Under the pieces are notes generated by a model. That model saw only the letters and a program-made list of their open reading frames with translations, had not been told where the DNA came from and searched no databases. Of a stretch of DNA of 57,872 nucleotides, positions 1 to 7,998 are shown piece by piece; within the stretch, counting starts at the first letter, position 1; each line of letters starts with the position of its first letter. Position numbers and translations under genes: made by a program. Source of the stretch: Synergistaceae bacterium (GTDB lineage: Bacteria > Synergistota > Synergistia > Synergistales > Aminobacteriaceae); assembly GCA_031277095.1 (NCBI GenBank), contig JAISLU010000110.1:1-57872 (forward strand), given 5' to 3'.

Positions 1-564
1 CTGGAGGATGGACAGGTGGTTGTCAGCCGCGCGGCAGGCACCGTGACCTATCCGTCCCGTGTGCTGCTGGTGCTGGCGGCCAACCCCTGCGCGTGCGGAC
101 ACTTCGGCGATCCCGTGGAAAAATGCATTTGCTCCTCCGTGGAGCTGGAGCGTTATAAACGCAAACTCTCCGGCCCCATTCTGGACCGGATCGACCTGCA
201 AATCGCCGTGCCCCGTCTTTTGCCGGAAGAACTTTTGTCGTTTTCGGGCAACGCCGAAAGCAGCGAGGTCATTCGCGAACGTGTCTGCAGGGCTCGAACC
301 GTGCAACAAAAACGCTGGGCGATTTACGGTTTTTCATGCAACGCGGAGCTTCCCGAAAAAATCGTCCGGCGTCACCTGGAGCTGACGCCCGAAACCCGAG
401 ATTTTCTCTCCGGCATGGCCGGTAAATTGCACCTCTCCGGGCGCGGCATCAGCCGGGTGCTGAAGGTCGCCCGCACTATCGCCGACCTGGCCGGAGAAGC
501 CCATATTCAAACCCCTCACCTGGCCGAGTCGCTGATGTACCGCCGCGGCGCGGTGGGGGAATAA
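1..564 (+). CDS. comM: ComM/YifB-family Mg chelatase-like AAA+ ATPase, C-terminal part (5' end outside window)
   Basis: The reading frame is open from base 1, so the gene starts upstream of the window; the GTG at 16 is not a real start because the preceding in-frame residues LEDGQVVVSRA are themselves typical of the family. Recognisable are the end of the AAA+ core with the CACG...C cysteine motif (LAANPCACGHFGDP), the PxLDRIDL sensor region (SGPILDRIDLQI) and the C-terminal Mg-chelatase helical domain ending in LAESLMYRRG. In other bacteria ComM is a hexameric branch-migration helicase that helps integrate taken-up DNA; that role here is inferred from the family. A dprA gene, also tied to DNA uptake, lies at the other end of the window but is not linked. 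Confidence 0.9.
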   Translation: MEDGQVVVSRAAGTVTYPSRVLLVLAANPCACGHFGDPVEKCICSSVELERYKRKLSGPILDRIDLQIAVPRLLPEELLSFSGNAESSEVIRERVCRARTVQQKRWAIYGFSCNAELPEKIVRRHLELTPETRDFLSGMAGKLHLSGRGISRVLKVARTIADLAGEAHIQTPHLAESLMYRRGAVGE

Positions 565-568
565 GGGG

Positions 569-633
569 CCGGCTGGAAACGGAAACGAGGGAAAACGGTT
601 ACGCCATCTAAACCATAAAGCGTTTCCTGCCGG
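569..633. repeat. Inverted repeat between convergent genes
   Basis: CCGGCTGGAAACG (569-581) is matched by CGTTTCCTGCCGG (621-633), a 13-bp stem with one mismatch and a loop of about 39 nt, just after the comM stop and before the end of the opposing gene. It could act as a bidirectional terminator, but there is no T-run. Confidence 0.4.
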
Positions 634-641
634 CACTGCGC

Positions 642-669
642 CTCCGATACGACGTCTCCGATAAGACGT
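642..669. repeat. Tandem duplication, 14 nt x 2
   Basis: Two adjacent near-identical 14-nt units (CTCCGATACGACGT then CTCCGATAAGACGT) lie in the gap between two convergent genes. It is one of many short junction duplications in this window. Confidence 0.7.
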
Positions 670-694
670 TCAATGTGATTGCGCGACTGCGCGT

Positions 695-1216
695 TCAAGC
701 GGGATCGATCTCTTGTTTGACGGAAGCCGTGTCTTTTTGGGTATTGTGTTTCCCGTACTCGTTGAGAACGTCTCTGGCAATGTCCATGATGCTGTCGGGT
801 ATCCAATCCTGGAACTCATTGTCGCCCTCGTTTTCATATTTTGCGAGACCTCGGAGAAGCCCCTTGCAGGTCTCCATTTCTTCTTTCTTCATCCCCAAGT
901 CTCGATATTTGATAATGTCGGTCAAGAACGGCTCGATAACATCCTCCACCATCGTATGACCCAATTCCGACGGCTCGACATATCCGTCACGGGTCTCGCC
1001 CGAATGATCCCAGAGTTCTTCTACCTCGAGGGCATTCAATTGATAAAAAACCTCGGCCGCAATCTCTTCGGCGTCTACTTTTTTCAATTCGGCCTCTGCC
1101 AGGCTCACGAGCGTGTCCCGTATCTCTTTGTCCGCGTACAGTTTTTTGAGAATGGAGATCGCCATTTCATGCGTCAGATTGTTCAGCAGTTCTTCTTCTT
1201 TTTTCTTTTTTGCCAT
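695..1216 (-). CDS. Uncharacterised 173-aa acidic protein downstream of mmdB
   Basis: I do not recognise this protein. It starts with a lysine-rich MAKKKKEE stretch, is predicted mostly helical and highly charged, and has no signal peptide or membrane segment. The ATG at 1216 has a good ribosome site (GAGG, 8 nt upstream), and the gene follows mmdB in the same direction after 115 bp that contain a stem-loop, so it may be the last, weakly coupled gene of the decarboxylase operon or a separate unit. The frame shows normal codon composition for this window, supporting a real gene. No function is proposed. Confidence 0.75.
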   Translation of the reverse strand: MAKKKKEEELLNNLTHEMAISILKKLYADKEIRDTLVSLAEAELKKVDAEEIAAEVFYQLNALEVEELWDHSGETRDGYVEPSELGHTMVEDVIEPFLTDIIKYRDLGMKKEEMETCKGLLRGLAKYENEGDNEFQDWIPDSIMDIARDVLNEYGKHNTQKDTASVKQEIDPA

Positions 1217-1258
1217 GTCGTCGACCTCATTTTTGTTTTGCGCACCGGGCCAAACCCT

Positions 1259-1299
1259 AATTCGCCCAATCCCCGGCGGAACCGGAGGTTGGGCGAATT
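1259..1299 (-). terminator. Stem-loop after mmdB
   Basis: Perfect 11-bp inverted repeat AATTCGCCCAA (1259-1269) / TTGGGCGAATT (1289-1299) with a further partly paired GC-rich loop. It sits between mmdB and the 173-aa gene. There is no U-tract, so it may be an RNA-processing or partial termination site rather than a strong terminator. Confidence 0.55.
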
Positions 1300-1331
1300 C
1301 AATGCCTGCTCGGTTACATCAGTTGTATGGG

Positions 1332-2492
1332 CTACATTGTCAAAAGCGTCAGCATAACACCTGCAGCCACCGCCGTGCCGATGACGCCGGCCACGTTGGG
1401 GCCCATGGCGTGCATCAACAGGTAGCTGCCCGGGTTCTCGGACTGGGCCACGCGCTGAACCACCCGCGCCGCCATAGGAACAGCCGAGACGCCGGCGGAG
1501 CCAATCATGGGGTTGATCTTTCCGCCGCTCAGATATTTCATGAACTGCCCGAAAATCACCCCGCCTGCGGTGCTGAACATAAAGGCCACAAGGCCCAGAA
1601 CGATGATCTTGATCGTGCCCTCTTGAAGGAAGCGGTCCGCGCCCATGGTACTGCCCACGGCCAAACCCAGAAACACGGTGGTGATGTTCAAAATTTCGTT
1701 CTGGGCCGCCTGGCTCAACCGTTCCGTCGCTCCGCATTCCCGCAGCAGGTTGCCGAACATCAGCATCCCCACCAGAGGCACGCAGGCGGGAAGAACCAAC
1801 CCCGAAACAATCGTACAGATGATCGGGAAAAGAATGCGCTCTTTCTTGGAGACGGGGCGCAATTGGGCCATTTTGATAGCCCGGTCGGCCTTCGTCGTCA
1901 AGAGTTTGATGATCGGCGGCTGAATCAACGGGACAAGAGACATATAGCTGTAAGCCGCCACGGCAATAGCCGGCAAGATTTGCTCCTGCCCCAGCTTCAT
2001 GGTCAGATAGATGCTGGTGGGCCCGTCCGCGCCGCCGATGATGCCGATACTGGCCGCCTCTTTGAGGTTGAAGCCCCACCAATTGGCCCCGATAAACGCC
2101 ATAAAAACGCCGAACTGCGCGGCAGCCCCCAGCAGGAAGGTGAGGGGGTTGGCGAGGAGAGGGCCGAAGTCCGTCAGAGCCCCTATGCCCAAAAAGATAA
2201 TGATGGGATAGATTTCGTGCTGGGCGCCAAAGTAGACGTACCTCAAAAATCCACCCTCGTCGACTATGCCGGAAAGAGGCAAATTGACCAGCAGCGCGCC
2301 GAAGGCGATGGGAACCAGAAGGAGAGGCTCGAATCCTCGCCCGATGGCCAGATAAAGCAGCACCAGCGCCACACACAGCATCACGAAATACCCGGGCAGG
2401 GACACCCCGAAGAGCTTGGAATTGATCACGAAAAGCTCCGCGAAACCCGAGGAAACCCACAAGTCCCCTATCGATTTTAGATACATTTCCAT
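1332..2492 (-). CDS. mmdB: Na+-translocating decarboxylase, beta subunit (methylmalonyl-CoA/oxaloacetate/glutaconyl-CoA type)
   Basis: This 386-aa integral membrane protein is the subunit that decarboxylates carboxybiotin and pumps Na+ out of the cell. Diagnostic stretches are GIIGGADGPTSIY and the late GAGVS/GPNVAGVIGTAVAAGVML region, which form the ion-binding core in known family members; length matches the family. About ten hydrophobic segments are visible. The ATG at 2492 follows GGAGG with an 11-nt spacer. It is the fourth structural gene after mmdA, mmdD and mmdC, the order of the Veillonella-type operon but without a separate epsilon gene. The beta subunit alone does not reveal the substrate. 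Confidence 0.92.
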   Translation of the reverse strand: MEMYLKSIGDLWVSSGFAELFVINSKLFGVSLPGYFVMLCVALVLLYLAIGRGFEPLLLVPIAFGALLVNLPLSGIVDEGGFLRYVYFGAQHEIYPIIIFLGIGALTDFGPLLANPLTFLLGAAAQFGVFMAFIGANWWGFNLKEAASIGIIGGADGPTSIYLTMKLGQEQILPAIAVAAYSYMSLVPLIQPPIIKLLTTKADRAIKMAQLRPVSKKERILFPIICTIVSGLVLPACVPLVGMLMFGNLLRECGATERLSQAAQNEILNITTVFLGLAVGSTMGADRFLQEGTIKIIVLGLVAFMFSTAGGVIFGQFMKYLSGGKINPMIGSAGVSAVPMAARVVQRVAQSENPGSYLLMHAMGPNVAGVIGTAVAAGVMLTLLTM

Positions 2493-2522
2493 CTTTACGG
2501 TATCCTCCTAAGCTTTCAGGAG

Positions 2523-2936
2523 TTATCCAAGAACGATCAGGACATCTCCAGTGTTCACGGAATCGCCGCTTTTAACGCGAATCTCTTTGACGGTACCCGT
2601 CGTCGGTGCAAAAATTTCGTTTTCCATTTTCATGGCCTCCAACATCAATACGAGATCTCCGCTGTTTACGGAGGCGCCCACGGCGACCTTTACGTCCAAT
2701 ATCTTTCCCGGCATAGGCGCCTCGATGGTGGCTGCTCCTGCGGCAACGGGCGCGGCGGCAGGCGCGGGCGCCGGTGGCGTTACGGGCGCCGCTGCAGGCG
2801 CGGCGGGCGCAGGCGCCACCCTCGCCACGGGAGTGAAGGCGGGTGCGGCAACGGGCGCAGCGGCACTTCCACCCATCTCTTCAACCTCGACCGTATACGC
2901 CGTACCATCTACCGTCACTTTGTATTTCAAACTCAT
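2523..2936 (-). CDS. mmdC: Biotin carboxyl carrier subunit of the Na+-pumping decarboxylase
   Basis: The 137-aa protein has a short N-terminal module (MSLKYKVTVDGTAYTVEVEE), a flexible Ala/Pro linker at about residues 25-65 and a C-terminal biotinyl domain with the biotinylation motif EAMKMENE, whose lysine would carry biotin. The carboxyl group is moved from the acyl-CoA substrate onto this biotin by MmdA and released at MmdB. A strong GGGGTAGGG ribosome site stands 5 nt before the ATG. The Ala/Pro linker is low in complexity but usual for this family. Confidence 0.93.
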   Translation of the reverse strand: MSLKYKVTVDGTAYTVEVEEMGGSAAAPVAAPAFTPVARVAPAPAAPAAAPVTPPAPAPAAAPVAAGAATIEAPMPGKILDVKVAVGASVNSGDLVLMLEAMKMENEIFAPTTGTVKEIRVKSGDSVNTGDVLIVLG

Positions 2937-2990
2937 AACAACCCTACCCCTTTCAAAAATTCCAATTTTCGAGTTCCAAATGCCACTTCA

Positions 2991-3051
2991 GTACAATTTT
3001 CTATGCAACTTTTCGTACAACTTTCCGTGCAACATTAAATGCAAATTCAAT
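2991..3051. repeat. Degenerate 12-nt tandem repeat (about 5 units) overlapping the mmdD stop
   Basis: Units read on the plus strand: TGCAACTTTTCG (3004), TACAACTTTCCG (3016), TGCAACATTAAA (3028), TGCAAATTCAAT (3040), with a more diverged unit at 2991. The mmdD stop codon (3047-3049) lies in the unit nearest the gene. Confidence 0.75.
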
Positions 3052-3436
3052 CCGTCTGCTGTTTCCAGGAAGGGGCCAAGCGTCGGCTGCTGCCTTCGAC
3101 AACCGCCATCGTGCGCCATATCCGTGTTGTTTCCAAAGAAAACGTCCGCTGCCGAGGAATCGGCGTAATGTTCAAAATTCTGCCTTTCCCTTGGGTCGAT
3201 GCTAGAATTGCCGCCGCAATCGCCGCCACATGCTGGTTTTTTACGCCCGTCGGTTGAACCTTGGCTTGCGGGACGCTCACAACTTCAGAAGACGGCCCAC
3301 TCGGCGTCGAGCTGCCGGTCACTATGCGCATGGCATAGATCACGACCGTCAAACCGCCCAATACGATGAAGACGATCGAAAAAGCAATGCAACTGTAGAT
3401 GACCGCCTGCATAACCACTGAACTTTGTGCCTCCAT
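3047..3436 (-). CDS. mmdD: Decarboxylase delta/gamma-type small membrane subunit (OAD_gamma family)
   Basis: The 129-aa protein has one N-terminal membrane segment (about residues 8-35), a Ser/Pro linker and the HVAAIAAAI motif near residue 72 that is typical of OAD gamma/MmdD subunits, which hold the soluble alpha subunit to the membrane. I place the start at ATG 3436 (MEAQSSVV), 8 nt after AGGGG, rather than the GTG at 3445, which abuts the ribosome site. The last 12 residues lie next to a tandem-repeat tract that contains the stop codon. It lies between mmdA and mmdC, as in known operons. Confidence 0.88.
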   Translation of the reverse strand: MEAQSSVVMQAVIYSCIAFSIVFIVLGGLTVVIYAMRIVTGSSTPSGPSSEVVSVPQAKVQPTGVKNQHVAAIAAAILASTQGKGRILNITPIPRQRTFSLETTRIWRTMAVVEGSSRRLAPSWKQQTD

Positions 3437-3483
3437 ATACTCCACCCCTATCGCATTTACTTTGCTGTATTCATTTATGGACT

Positions 3484-5043
3484 CTAATGAGGAATAACCC
3501 CATGTTTTTTACTTGGACGTCCCACTCTCTTGCTGTCCATTCCACAAAGGGCGAGCCACAATTCTTTACGAGTCTCCTCCGGCAGAATCACCCTGTCCAC
3601 AAGGCCGCGTTCAGCGGCAACGTAGGGTGTGGCAAAAGCGCGGCGATATTCGTCTATTTTTTCCATGCGCGTCGCTCCCGGGTCGTCCGCCGCGTCGATT
3701 TCCTTTTTGAACACGATATTGGCGGCTCCTTCGGCTCCCATAACGGCGATCTCGGACTGGGGCCACGCGAAAACCAAATCCGCCCCTAGAGCCTTGCCGC
3801 TCATAGCCAGATACGCTCCGCCGTACGCCTTGCGCAAAATGATGGTGATCAGCGGCACAGTCGCTTCGCTGTAGGCGTAAAGCAGTTTCGCGCCTTGACG
3901 AATGATGCCGTTATGCTCCTGGGTGACTCCCGGCAGATAACCGGGAACGTCCACAAACGTCACGATCGGCAGATTGAAGGCGTCGCAGTGCCGGATGAAA
4001 CGGCTGGCTTTGTCGGAGGCATCGATGTCGAGACAACCCGCCATGACCTTTGCCTGGTTGGCGATGATCCCGATAGCTCGTCCTCCCACCCGGCCGTAGC
4101 CCGTGAGGATGTTTTGGGCCCATCCCGGCTGCACCTCGGTGAAAACGCCGTCGTCCAATATGCGCGTCAAAACGTCGTGAACGTCGTAGCTCTTGTTGGG
4201 GTTCGTGGGAACGATCTCCCGCAGCTCCAGGTCGCCCCGCTCGACGCTGTCGCCGGTTTCCTCAAGGGGAACGCTGTCCAGATTGTTGGAGGGCAGGTAA
4301 GAAAGGACTTTACGGATTTGATGAAAACATTCTTCTTCGGATTTTGCGCTGAAATGGGCGTTACCGCTCTTGGTGTTGTGGGTTTTGGCTCCTCCCAGCT
4401 CCTCGCTGGTGACTTCCTCGCCCGTAACGGCCTTGATGACCGCCGGGCCCGTAATGTGCATGACGCTGGTGCCCTCGACCATAAAAACGAAATCCGTCAA
4501 CGCCGGGCTGTAAACCGCGCCCCCCGCCGTCGGCCCCATAATCACCGAGATCTGAGGAATGACGCCGCTGGCAAGGGTGTTGCGGAAGAAAATTTCTCCA
4601 TAGCCATTCAGAGAATCGACGGCCTCTTGAATACGGGCGCCGCCGGAGTCGTTGATGCCGATTACGGGGCATCCCATTTCCATCGCCATGTCCAGTACTT
4701 TGCAGATCTTGTCGGCGTGTTTTTCCCCCAGAGAACCTCCGAGAACCGTAAAATCTTGACTGAAGACAAACACTTTGCGCCCATCGATCGTTCCCCAGCC
4801 TGTAACGACGCCATCTCCCAATGGCTTTGTCTTTTCAAGGCCGAAATTTGTGCATCTATGGGTCACAAATTCGTCGATTTCCACAAAGGATTCGGGGTCC
4901 AAGAGCTGAGATATACGTTCCCTGGCCGTTCCTTTTCCTTTTTGTTTTTGTTTGGCGACCGCTTCTTTCCCTCCCCCCAAGGAAGCGGAGGCCCGTTTTG
5001 CGTTCAATTCTTCGCAAAGCTCTTCAATACTGCGGATTCCCAT
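3484..5043 (-). CDS. mmdA: Methylmalonyl-CoA decarboxylase alpha subunit (carboxyltransferase)
   Basis: The 519-aa protein belongs to the acyl-CoA carboxyltransferase family: two crotonase-like halves, with oxyanion-hole stretches such as GGARIQEAVDSL and GPTAGGAVYSPAL in the first and PGYLPGVTQEHNGIIRQGAKLL and AYGGAYLAMSGK in the second. It moves CO2 from (S)-methylmalonyl-CoA to biotin; propionyl-CoA carboxylase beta is the closest alternative, but the operon with mmdD-C-B favours the Na+ pump. The longest frame begins 72 nt upstream inside a CCAAT repeat; I place the start at ATG 5043 because it has an AGGGGG ribosome site and gives the usual family length. Confidence 0.92.
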   Translation of the reverse strand: MGIRSIEELCEELNAKRASASLGGGKEAVAKQKQKGKGTARERISQLLDPESFVEIDEFVTHRCTNFGLEKTKPLGDGVVTGWGTIDGRKVFVFSQDFTVLGGSLGEKHADKICKVLDMAMEMGCPVIGINDSGGARIQEAVDSLNGYGEIFFRNTLASGVIPQISVIMGPTAGGAVYSPALTDFVFMVEGTSVMHITGPAVIKAVTGEEVTSEELGGAKTHNTKSGNAHFSAKSEEECFHQIRKVLSYLPSNNLDSVPLEETGDSVERGDLELREIVPTNPNKSYDVHDVLTRILDDGVFTEVQPGWAQNILTGYGRVGGRAIGIIANQAKVMAGCLDIDASDKASRFIRHCDAFNLPIVTFVDVPGYLPGVTQEHNGIIRQGAKLLYAYSEATVPLITIILRKAYGGAYLAMSGKALGADLVFAWPQSEIAVMGAEGAANIVFKKEIDAADDPGATRMEKIDEYRRAFATPYVAAERGLVDRVILPEETRKELWLALCGMDSKRVGRPSKKHGVIPH

Positions 5044-5081
5044 AGCTGACAAATTCCCCCTTCGAAATCGATGATGATACG

Positions 5082-5121
5082 CCAATCCAATCCAATCCAA
5101 TCCAATCCAATCCAATCCAAT
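5082..5121. repeat. Perfect pentanucleotide repeat, CCAAT x 8 (ATTGG x 8 on the gene strand)
   Basis: Eight uninterrupted CCAAT units lie 39-78 nt upstream of the mmdA start. Read on the mmdA strand the tract is open in frame with the gene, but it lies upstream of the mmdA ribosome site, so it is more likely leader or promoter-spacer DNA than coding. Perfect 5-nt repeats of this length are prone to slippage. Confidence 0.97.
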
Positions 5122-5281
5122 ACTCTACTCTTTCATGGTACACCGCAACTTTCATACCACATATATTAAACAGATCTCAAACAGCCTCGGGCAGAAATAT
5201 ATTGGGCAGAGTGCCCTGTCTCGAGGTTGAGAGTAACATATTTTAAGGTGGAAGGGTAGTCTCTTCTTTGGCACTCTTCTG

Positions 5282-5311
5282 TCTGTTATTTGCTGCTATT
5301 TGCTGTTATTT
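5282..5311. repeat. Tandem repeat, 10 nt x 3, overlapping the permease stop
   Basis: Plus-strand units TCTGTTATTT (5282), GCTGCTATTT (5292) and GCTGTTATTT (5302). The TAA stop of the permease gene (5306-5308) lies inside the unit closest to the gene. Confidence 0.85.
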
Positions 5312-6733
5312 ATTTTCATCCTGCGCCGGGGAAGCGCCCATTTCGCGTCGCGAGATCCCGCGCTCCAAGTCGCTTCCGGGGACGAGTGAATCGCAAAAGG
5401 CGGCGCAAATTCCCGCGACGGCCATCGGAGTTTTCAGGATGGCCCAAGCCATGCCTCCCAAAGTCGCAAGCAATTCTCCCCGGGAAGGGTCCGTAAACGC
5501 CTTCTGCACCGCGTCCTGCCCCACCCAGTTCGGTACTCCCAGCGCCATCAAAAAGGCGAAGCCGACGACGAGAATATTTCGTTGGCTGCTCAGGTCGGCC
5601 CGGGTCAGGACCTGAATTCCCAGGGCTCCGATCGTTCCGAACAGCGCGATATACGCCCCTCCGATGACAGGCGCGGGCATAGTCGCCACCAGAGCGCCGA
5701 ACTTGCCCAGCATGCTCATGCCGATAAGCAAAACCGCGCCTGTACGGACCACGTTACGGGAAGCCACGCCGGTGAGGCTGATCAACCCGATGTTTTCGGT
5801 ATAAGAGGTCGTCCCGACGGAACCCAAAAAACCTGAAATCAGGCAATTGAAGCCTTCCGCTCCGATACCGCGGCTGATGACCTCAGGCGTAGGGTCTTCC
5901 AGGCCGGAGGCGTAGGAGCAAGAATGATAGTCTCCTATCGACTCGATCATGACGGCGAAAAAACCCGCCAAAAGAGCCCCGATTGCGAGAAAGCTGAACT
6001 TGGGAGCCCCCCAGGGCATAAGAATATCCGTCCGCCACATGGGCGCGTCCGCCACGTTTTGAAAATCGACGTAGACGGGGTGACCCGCCACTACCCAACC
6101 GGCCCGAGACACCAGGACGCAGATCAAATAGGCGGCAAGAATTGCGCATAAAATGGCGAAAATGTTGACGATCTTGTTTTGTACCACCAAGCTGAAGATA
6201 AAAATCAGCGCGACCACCAAGAGAGAAATCGGCCAGAACCGAGACGCGTTGTCGACGGCGACAGGCGCCAGAGAAAACCCGATCGCCATAATGGTCGGCC
6301 CGATGACCACCGGCGTGATGACCTTACGGATCATGCCCACCAATCCGGTATAACCCAAAATAGAAAGCAATACTCCCCCTACGATCAACCCCCCTCCCAC
6401 GTACTGCATGATGGTTTCGGGGCCGGACGCGCTGTAGGCCCCGATGACCGTCATGATGGGAGGAATGAAGCTGAAGCTGGAGCCCTGCACGATAGGCAGC
6501 CCCGTTCCCAGTTTCGAATGAGTCTGAATCAGCGTCGCGACCCCCATACCGAAGTACACGCATCCGATGAATTTGGCGAGCTGCTCCGGGTTCATTCCCA
6601 TCGCCGGACCAAAGATCAAGGGAACCAGCGTCGTCGCGCCGAAAAGGGTCAAAACATGTTGCGCCCCCGCAAGAACCATAATCGGAAAAGGCGGAGTGTC
6701 GTTCAAACCATAAATGATCTGTTTTTTTGCCAT
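5306..6733 (-). CDS. NCS2-family nucleobase permease (xanthine/uracil type)
   Basis: The 475-aa protein has about 12-14 membrane segments. Family marks are the AGAQHVLTLFG stretch near residue 22 (the QH motif of segment 1), ESIGDYHSCS in segment 8, and ENIGLISLTG, which fits the nucleobase-ascorbate transporter signature. It should import a purine or pyrimidine base with H+ or Na+. Substrate is not settled: ESIGDY resembles xanthine/urate members, whereas other parts resemble UraA. The gene stands between the SPOR/ftsZ cluster and mmdA, in the same direction, behind a leader with a terminator-like hairpin. Confidence 0.85.
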   Translation of the reverse strand: MAKKQIIYGLNDTPPFPIMVLAGAQHVLTLFGATTLVPLIFGPAMGMNPEQLAKFIGCVYFGMGVATLIQTHSKLGTGLPIVQGSSFSFIPPIMTVIGAYSASGPETIMQYVGGGLIVGGVLLSILGYTGLVGMIRKVITPVVIGPTIMAIGFSLAPVAVDNASRFWPISLLVVALIFIFSLVVQNKIVNIFAILCAILAAYLICVLVSRAGWVVAGHPVYVDFQNVADAPMWRTDILMPWGAPKFSFLAIGALLAGFFAVMIESIGDYHSCSYASGLEDPTPEVISRGIGAEGFNCLISGFLGSVGTTSYTENIGLISLTGVASRNVVRTGAVLLIGMSMLGKFGALVATMPAPVIGGAYIALFGTIGALGIQVLTRADLSSQRNILVVGFAFLMALGVPNWVGQDAVQKAFTDPSRGELLATLGGMAWAILKTPMAVAGICAAFCDSLVPGSDLERGISRREMGASPAQDENK

Positions 6734-6827
6734 GAAAATCCCTCTCTTTTATGAATCCCGAACCGTATTTGTATCTCAGACCGTTTTCTTTGGATTTCTT
6801 CTGAAGACGTAAATTTCCCTGACGCAC

Positions 6828-6868
6828 AAAAAAATTCCTAAGGCCGTGAATCGCGCACACCTTAGGAA
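6828..6868 (-). terminator. Intrinsic terminator or attenuator in the permease leader
   Basis: On the minus strand TTCCTAAGG (6868-6860) pairs with CCTTAGGAA (6843-6835), loop of 16 nt, followed at once by seven T (6834-6828). It is about 95 nt upstream of the permease start and about 120 nt downstream of the SPOR gene stop. It can end the dcw transcript, or serve as an attenuator for the permease: just before it the leader carries AGAGAGGTT, part of the PyrR-binding loop consensus, but without the rest of that element. Confidence 0.7.
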
Positions 6869-6987
6869 CCTCTCTTCCATCTCGGGAAAACAACTTGGGA
6901 AACCCATTTCGAGAAATTTCTTTATTGAGAAAAATCACAAACGAGTCCCGCCCAGTAATTTACCGTAAGGAAGGCAAGTCATCGTTT

Positions 6988-7851
6988 CTATTGTCTCGGA
7001 GGAACGATAAATGCTCCTTGGAAACCGCTTTGACTCATTTGGGTGGCCAACGTCAACGCATCTTCCCGAGTGGGGCCGGCTTGGACCAAAACTCTGTGTA
7101 AATTTTTCCCCGCGACCACCGTTGCCGAATGACCTGCCTTGGTGATCCGCTGAGACACCGCGTTTGCCGCGGCTTGGGTAGAAAACGCCCCCACCTGTAC
7201 CATCCAAGAAGGTTTTGTCGGTGTCGGTGCTGATTTAATCTCGGGAGCAGGCGGCGGGGTCCGCTTTTCCAGGGCAATTCTCTCCACTCGCCGAAGTTTA
7301 GGCTGCACGGGTGCCCCGGTACGAACGGTTATCGGCGCTCTGGGCTTGGATGAAGATGAAGATGAAGAAGTTGATGAATTCGACGTTGATGAATTCGATG
7401 AAAAATTTGAAAGGGACGGATCGGCGACGGGTGTCGTCGCGGAAGCGACCACCCTGACTTCTTCCGGAGCCGACGGAACGGCCACGCCCTGGGTGTCGTA
7501 GGGCACCGCCAGTATATCCAAAGCCCCAGGCGACCGGCGGTCTTCGGGCACAGTTACAGCGGGAGAACCCGAGGACAACAACGCAACAGGATCACCTCGC
7601 GACGACGCATTTTTTTGCTCGGCGACAACAAGCTCTTCTGCTTGAGCCGGATTTCCTCTCGGCTGAACCCGAGAAGGCTCCTCCAGCCTCGGCAGAGGGA
7701 CTTGATCCTCTTCGGCGCCGGACAAGAAAAAAAATTTCCCCGCCACCACAAGAAGCACTATGGCAATGATCCCCACCAACGGAAGCATGATATCTCCAAA
7801 AGAAATAACAGATCCTTTGGTTTTGAAGCGCCTCGTCTCTCTCAATGGCAA
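6988..7851 (-). CDS. SPOR-domain membrane protein, probable cell-division peptidoglycan-binding factor
   Basis: The 287-aa protein has one membrane segment (about residues 22-44, DIMLPLVGIIAIVLLVVAGKF), a long periplasmic linker that includes a run of Ser/Asn at about 150-172, and a C-terminal SPOR domain (about 213-285, starting WMVQVGAFSTQAAANAV). SPOR domains bind septal peptidoglycan stripped of stem peptides, so a role at the division site next to ftsZ is likely. The start is a TTG at 7851: AAGGAG stands 9 nt upstream, and there is no better ATG before the membrane segment. Confidence 0.85.
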   Translation of the reverse strand: MPLRETRRFKTKGSVISFGDIMLPLVGIIAIVLLVVAGKFFFLSGAEEDQVPLPRLEEPSRVQPRGNPAQAEELVVAEQKNASSRGDPVALLSSGSPAVTVPEDRRSPGALDILAVPYDTQGVAVPSAPEEVRVVASATTPVADPSLSNFSSNSSTSNSSTSSSSSSSKPRAPITVRTGAPVQPKLRRVERIALEKRTPPPAPEIKSAPTPTKPSWMVQVGAFSTQAAANAVSQRITKAGHSATVVAGKNLHRVLVQAGPTREDALTLATQMSQSGFQGAFIVPPRQ

Positions 7852-7998
7852 ACCGTCGAGCTCCTTCCGTCGTAAAATCCCTTCAAAATCCCAATCATTT
7901 TCAAAATCTAACTTAAACCCTAACTTTCTTCATGATCCTGATCCCTTCGCTGTCTTTTTGTCGCACTTTTTATTATTGTACTACTTAATCTTCATTTT

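Noticed and set aside
1113-2480. Long plus-strand open frame (455 codons) opposite mmdB
   Set aside because: It is the antisense shadow of a well-conserved gene, with a His/Arg/Gln-rich translation and no ribosome site.
5044-5115. N-terminal extension of MmdA reading WIGLD through the CCAAT tract
   Set aside because: The internal ATG at 5043 has an AGGGGG ribosome site and gives the normal family length.
6869-6987. Full PyrR attenuator or purine riboswitch
   Set aside because: Only a 9-nt part of the PyrR loop fits and no purine-riboswitch core is present; kept only as a low-certainty idea.
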